33,618 nucleotides of DNA from Pantoea brenneri (GTDB lineage Bacteria; Pseudomonadota; Gammaproteobacteria; Enterobacterales; Enterobacteriaceae). A program made the translations under genes and the position numbers. This document shows, in pieces, positions 30,049-33,618 of this stretch; within the stretch, counting starts at the first letter, position 1; every line of letters starts with the position of its first letter. The DNA lies in the NCBI GenBank assembly GCA_002095305.1, contig MIEI01000053.1:1-33618 (forward strand), written 5' to 3'. Below the pieces are notes generated by a model. It was not told the DNA's origin. It was given only the letters and a program-made list of their open reading frames with translations, and searched no databases.

Positions 30049-31367
30049 GTGAATTTTCCCAGACGGTACCTGAACTGGTATCCTGGGCGCGCAAGAATGA
30101 CTTCTCTCTTGCGCTGCCAGTAGAACGTCTGGCCTTTTTGCTGGCTATCGCCACCCTCAACGGTGAGCGGATGGATGGCGAAATGAGTGAAGGCGATCTG
30201 ATTGATGCTTTCCGTCACGTCAGTAAGGCTTTCGAACAAACCCATGAAACCGTGTTGGTTCGCGCCAACAACGCCATCAACGACATGGTGCGACAGCGCC
30301 TGCTTAACCGCTTTACCAGCGAACTGACCGAAGGCAATGCCATCTATCGTCTGACCCCGCTGGCGATCGGCATTACCGATTACTACATCCGTCAGCGTGA
30401 GTTTTCGACCTTACGCCTGTCGATGCAGCTCTCCATCGTAGCCAATGAGCTTAAGCGGGCAGCCGATGCTGCGCAGGAAAACGGGGATGAGTTTCACTGG
30501 CATCGCAATGTCTTCGCGCCGCTGAAATACTCGGTGGCTGAGATATTTGACAGCATCGACATGACCCAGCGTCTGATGGATGAACAGCAGCAGGCGGTGA
30601 AAAACGATATCGCTGAACTGCTGAATAAAGACTGGCGCGCGGCGATCTCCAGCTGTGAAATGCTGCTGTCGGAAACCTCCGGTACGCTGCGTGAACTGCA
30701 GGATACGCTGGAAGCGGCAGGCGACAAGCTGCAGGAGAACCTGCTGCGGATTCAGGATGCGACGCTGAACAGCCCGGATCTGGGCTTCGTCGATAAGCTG
30801 GTGTTTGACCTGCAAAGCAAACTTGACCGCATTACCAGTTGGGGCCAGCAGGCGATCGACCTGTGGATCGGCTACGACCGCCACGTACACAAATTTATTC
30901 GTACCGCCATCGACATGGACAAAAACCGCGTCTTTGCCCAGCGTCTGCGGGTTTCGGTGCAGAACTACTTCGATGCGCCGTGGGCGCTGACCTATGCCAA
31001 CGCCGATCGCCTGTATGACATGCGCGATGAAGAGCTGACGCTGCGTAATGACGAAGTGATGGGCGAACTGCCGGCCGAGATGGAGTACGAAGAGTTCAAC
31101 GAAATTCGCGAACAGCTGGCAGCGATGATTGAAGAGGCGCTGCAGATCTACAAAACGCAACAAAAACCGCTCAACCTCGCGTCAGTGATGCGTGACTACC
31201 TGGCTCAGTACCCCCGCGCCCGTCATTTTGACCTGGCGCGGATTGTGGTCGACCAGGCGGTACGCCTTGGCGTAGCGGAAGCTGATTTAGCCGGTTTGCC
31301 TGTGGAATGGCAAGCCATCAATGATTACGGAGCCAAGGTGCAGGCACATGTCATCGACAAATATTGA
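30045..31367 (+). CDS. mukF: Chromosome partition protein MukF (kleisin)
   Basis: MukF is the kleisin of the MukBEF condensin; it bridges the MukB heads and binds MukE. The 440-aa length equals E. coli MukF. The N-terminal winged-helix dimerisation part starts [20 protein letters not shown]; the middle has long helical stretches, such as [25 protein letters not shown]-like segments and DFLQSK-like helices ([15 protein letters not shown]); the C-terminal winged helix that contacts MukB ends in [13 protein letters not shown]. The gene overlaps cmoM by 4 bases upstream and mukE by 20 downstream, consistent with tight stoichiometry. Confidence 0.97.
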   Translation: MSEFSQTVPELVSWARKNDFSLALPVERLAFLLAIATLNGERMDGEMSEGDLIDAFRHVSKAFEQTHETVLVRANNAINDMVRQRLLNRFTSELTEGNAIYRLTPLAIGITDYYIRQREFSTLRLSMQLSIVANELKRAADAAQENGDEFHWHRNVFAPLKYSVAEIFDSIDMTQRLMDEQQQAVKNDIAELLNKDWRAAISSCEMLLSETSGTLRELQDTLEAAGDKLQENLLRIQDATLNSPDLGFVDKLVFDLQSKLDRITSWGQQAIDLWIGYDRHVHKFIRTAIDMDKNRVFAQRLRVSVQNYFDAPWALTYANADRLYDMRDEELTLRNDEVMGELPAEMEYEEFNEIREQLAAMIEEALQIYKTQQKPLNLASVMRDYLAQYPRARHFDLARIVVDQAVRLGVAEADLAGLPVEWQAINDYGAKVQAHVIDKY

Positions 31368-32073
31368 ACAAGTGATGCCGGTTAAGCTGGCACAGGCACT
31401 GGCAAATCCGATCTTTCCCGCGCTCGACAGCCAGTTGCGCGCCGGACGACATATCGGTATTGAAGAGCTGGACAATCACGCTTTTCTGATGGATTACCAG
31501 GCATTTCTCGAAGAGTTTTACAGCCGCTACAACGTTGAATTGATTCGTGCGCCGGAAGGTTTTTTCTATCTTCGTCCGCGTTCAACCACGCTGATCCCGC
31601 GCTCGGTGCTGTCTGAGTTAGACATGATGGTCGGAAAAATTCTCTGCTATCTCTACCTCAGCCCGGAACGGCTGGCGAATGAAGGCATCTTCACCCAGCA
31701 GGAGCTGTATGACGAACTGCTGTCGCTGGCCGATGAGAGCAAGTTGCTGAAGCTGGTTAACCAGCGTTCAACCGGCTCGGATCTCGATCGCACCAAACTG
31801 CAGGAAAAAGTCCGCGCGTCGCTGAGCCGTCTGCGCCGCCTCGGTATGGTGTGGTTTTTCGGTAACGACAGCAGCAAATTCCGTATCACCGAATCGGTGT
31901 TCCGCTTTGGCGCTGATGTGCGTAGCGGTGATGATGCCCGCGAAGCGCAACTGCGGCTGATCCGTGATGGCGAGGCGATGCTGCTGGAGAACGCCACGGC
32001 TGCGGTTGACGCCGATGAAGGCGAGGAACAGGAAAGCGATGCGAGTGAGAACGCAGAGGAACAACAGGCATGA
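31348..32073 (+). CDS. mukE: Chromosome partition protein MukE
   Basis: MukE is the accessory KITE protein of MukBEF; dimers bind MukF and modulate MukB ATPase. The product is 241 aa (234 in E. coli) with the conserved [20 protein letters not shown] start, [58 protein letters not shown] and [15 protein letters not shown]. The C-terminal tail after [10 protein letters not shown] is very acidic and variable ([21 protein letters not shown]). I chose ATG 31348; an alternative start at 31375 (MPVKLAQ) would leave 232 aa. It overlaps mukF by 20 bases and mukB by 4. Confidence 0.95.
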   Translation: MSSTNIEQVMPVKLAQALANPIFPALDSQLRAGRHIGIEELDNHAFLMDYQAFLEEFYSRYNVELIRAPEGFFYLRPRSTTLIPRSVLSELDMMVGKILCYLYLSPERLANEGIFTQQELYDELLSLADESKLLKLVNQRSTGSDLDRTKLQEKVRASLSRLRRLGMVWFFGNDSSKFRITESVFRFGADVRSGDDAREAQLRLIRDGEAMLLENATAAVDADEGEEQESDASENAEEQQA

Positions 32074-33618
32074 TTGAGCGCGGAAAATTTCGGTCGCTTA
32101 CGCTGATCAACTGGAACGGCTTCTTTGCCCGCACGTTTGATCTCGATGAATTAGTCACCACCCTGTCAGGCGGTAACGGTGCGGGGAAATCCACCACCAT
32201 GGCCGCGTTTGTTACCGCGCTGATCCCCGATTTGACGCTGTTGCACTTCCGGAACACCACCGAAGCGGGAGCGACCTCAGGTTCACGCGATAAGGGCCTG
32301 CACGGTAAACTGCGCGCCGGCGTCTGCTACTCGATGCTCGACGTGGTGAACTCCCGCCATCAGCGGGTGGTGGTGGGCGTCCGTCTGCAGCAAATCGCGG
32401 GTCGGGATAAAAAGGTCGACATCAAGCCGTTCAGTATTCATGGCCTGCCGACCGACACCAACCCGACGGATATGCTGACGGAGATCCTTAACAGCCGTCA
32501 GGCGCGCGTACTGCCGCTTAACGAAGTTAAAGAACGCGTTGAGGCGCAGGAAGGCGTTCAGTTCCGCGCCTACAGCTCGATTACCGATTATCACGCCATG
32601 CTGTTTGATCTGGGTGTGGTGCCGCGTCGTCTGCGTTCTGCCAGCGATCGCAGTAAGTTTTACCGCCTGATTGAAGCCTCGCTTTACGGCGGTATCTCCA
32701 GCGCGATTACCCGCTCACTGCGTGATTACCTGCTGCCGGAAAACAGCGGCGTGCGTAAAGCCTTCCAGGACATGGAAGCGGCGCTGCGCGAGAACCGCAT
32801 GACGCTGGAAGCGATTCGCGTTACTCAGTCGGACCGCGACCTGTTTAAGCATCTGATTTCGGAAGCAACCAGCTACGTCTCTGCCGACTATATGCGTCAC
32901 GCCAACGAGCGCCGGGTGCACCTCGACAGTGCATTACAGCTGCGTAATGAGCTGTTCAGCAGCCGCAGCCAGCTCGCCTCTGAACAGTATCGTCACGTCG
33001 AAATGGCGCGCGAACTGGCCGAGCACAGCGGGGCGGAAAACGACCTCGAAGTGGATTATCAGGCGGCCAGCGATCACCTTAATCTGGTGCAGACCGCGAT
33101 GCGCCAGCAGGAAAAGATTGAGCGCTACGACGCCGATATCGAAGACCTGACGCTGCGGCTGGAAGAGCAGAGCGAAGTGGTGGCGGAAGCCCGCGAGATT
33201 CAGGAAGAGAATGAAGCGCGGGCCGAAGCGGCCGAACTGGAAGTGGATGAGCTGAAAAGCCAGCTGGCCGACTTCCAGCAGGCGCTTGACGTTCAGCAAA
33301 CCCGCGCCATCCAGTATCAGCAGGCGCTGCAGGCACTGGAACGCGCCCGTTCACTCTGTCAGTTGCCTGATTTAACCATCGACAACGCCGCAGAATGGCA
33401 GGCCAGCTTCCAGGCCAAAGAGGAGGAGGCGACCGAGCGGTTACTGAACCTCGAGCAAAAGCTGAGCGTGGCCGAGGCGGCGCACAGCCAGTTTGAACAG
33501 GCGCTGGCGCTGGTGACCAGCATTGCCGGTGATGTTACCCGTCAGGATGCGTGGCAGACCGGCCGGGCATTGCTGCGCGACGCCAGCAATCAGCGGCATC
33601 ACGCTGAGCAGCTCTCTT
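32070..33618 (+). CDS. mukB: Chromosome partition protein MukB, N-terminal part
   Basis: MukB is the SMC-like ATPase of the MukBEF condensin, which shapes the chromosome by DNA loop extrusion. The first 516 codons (about a third of the normal 1480-1490) are in the window; the gene runs off the right edge with no stop. The head has the Walker [10 protein letters not shown] at residues 34-42, with the family's N-terminus [20 protein letters not shown]. From about residue 220 the long coiled-coil begins, rich in Glu, Gln and Ala ([20 protein letters not shown] and similar). Its ATG overlaps the mukE stop by four bases. The reading frame is intact as far as it is visible. Confidence 0.97.
   Translation, partial: MIERGKFRSLTLINWNGFFARTFDLDELVTTLSGGNGAGKSTTMAAFVTALIPDLTLLHFRNTTEAGATSGSRDKGLHGKLRAGVCYSMLDVVNSRHQRVVVGVRLQQIAGRDKKVDIKPFSIHGLPTDTNPTDMLTEILNSRQARVLPLNEVKERVEAQEGVQFRAYSSITDYHAMLFDLGVVPRRLRSASDRSKFYRLIEASLYGGISSAITRSLRDYLLPENSGVRKAFQDMEAALRENRMTLEAIRVTQSDRDLFKHLISEATSYVSADYMRHANERRVHLDSALQLRNELFSSRSQLASEQYRHVEMARELAEHSGAENDLEVDYQAASDHLNLVQTAMRQQEKIERYDADIEDLTLRLEEQSEVVAEAREIQEENEARAEAAELEVDELKSQLADFQQALDVQQTRAIQYQQALQALERARSLCQLPDLTIDNAAEWQASFQAKEEEATERLLNLEQKLSVAEAAHSQFEQALALVTSIAGDVTRQDAWQTGRALLRDASNQRHHAEQLS

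Noticed and set aside
30411..31163. Minus-strand gene of 250 aa opposite mukF
   Set aside because: It lies entirely within mukF and the product has the composition of a shadow frame (many His, Arg, Phe, Leu).

Overview
The window is about 33.6 kb of core chromosome from an enterobacterium. Nearly every protein reads as a close homologue of an Escherichia coli K-12 protein, in the same relative order as the E. coli ftsK-to-mukB segment. Several genes of the E. coli arrangement are missing (dmsABC, ycaC and the ycaMNK group between serS and pflA; ycaP between ycaO and serC; ycaL between aroA and cmk). The protein divergence and compact layout suggest Erwiniaceae (Pantoea or Erwinia type), but this is inference from recalled homologues. 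I saw no tRNA, rRNA, insertion sequence, prophage, CRISPR array or attachment site.

Layout, left to right. The 3' part of ftsK (DNA translocase), lolA (lipoprotein carrier), rarA (replication-linked AAA+ ATPase) and serS (seryl-tRNA synthetase) run rightward, followed by ycaD (MFS transporter). A bidirectional terminator separates ycaD from a leftward block: focA-pflB-pflA (anaerobic formate metabolism, with a well-placed FNR site before focA) and ycaO upstream of it. From 14.3 kb the genes run rightward: serC-aroA (serine and aromatic biosynthesis with an attenuator-like hairpin between them), cmk-rpsA-ihfB (CMP kinase, ribosomal protein S1, IHF beta), ycaI (ComEC-like), msbA-lpxK (lipid A flipping and 4'-kinase), ycaQ (DNA glycosylase), ycaR-kdsB (CMP-KDO synthesis) and ycbJ. 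Then comes leftward elyC (envelope biogenesis), and finally the cmoM-mukF-mukE-mukB operon (tRNA modification and the MukBEF condensin), with mukB cut by the window end.

Themes. Several genes serve the envelope (lolA, msbA, lpxK, kdsB, elyC), chromosome maintenance (ftsK, rarA, ihfB, ycaQ, mukFEB) and translation (serS, rpsA, cmoM, ycaO). The overlaps msbA/lpxK, ycaR/kdsB, cmoM/mukF, mukF/mukE and mukE/mukB point to translational coupling.

The most unusual feature is technical. Four genes (ftsK, pflA, msbA, elyC) each carry one missing base in a short G or C run, and adding it back restores a full-length conserved protein. Since ftsK and msbA are essential in E. coli, I read these as homopolymer undercalls rather than real mutations. 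I found no undescribed biological system; the best biological leads are regulatory elements and a kinase-like protein (YcbJ) lacking catalytic residues.
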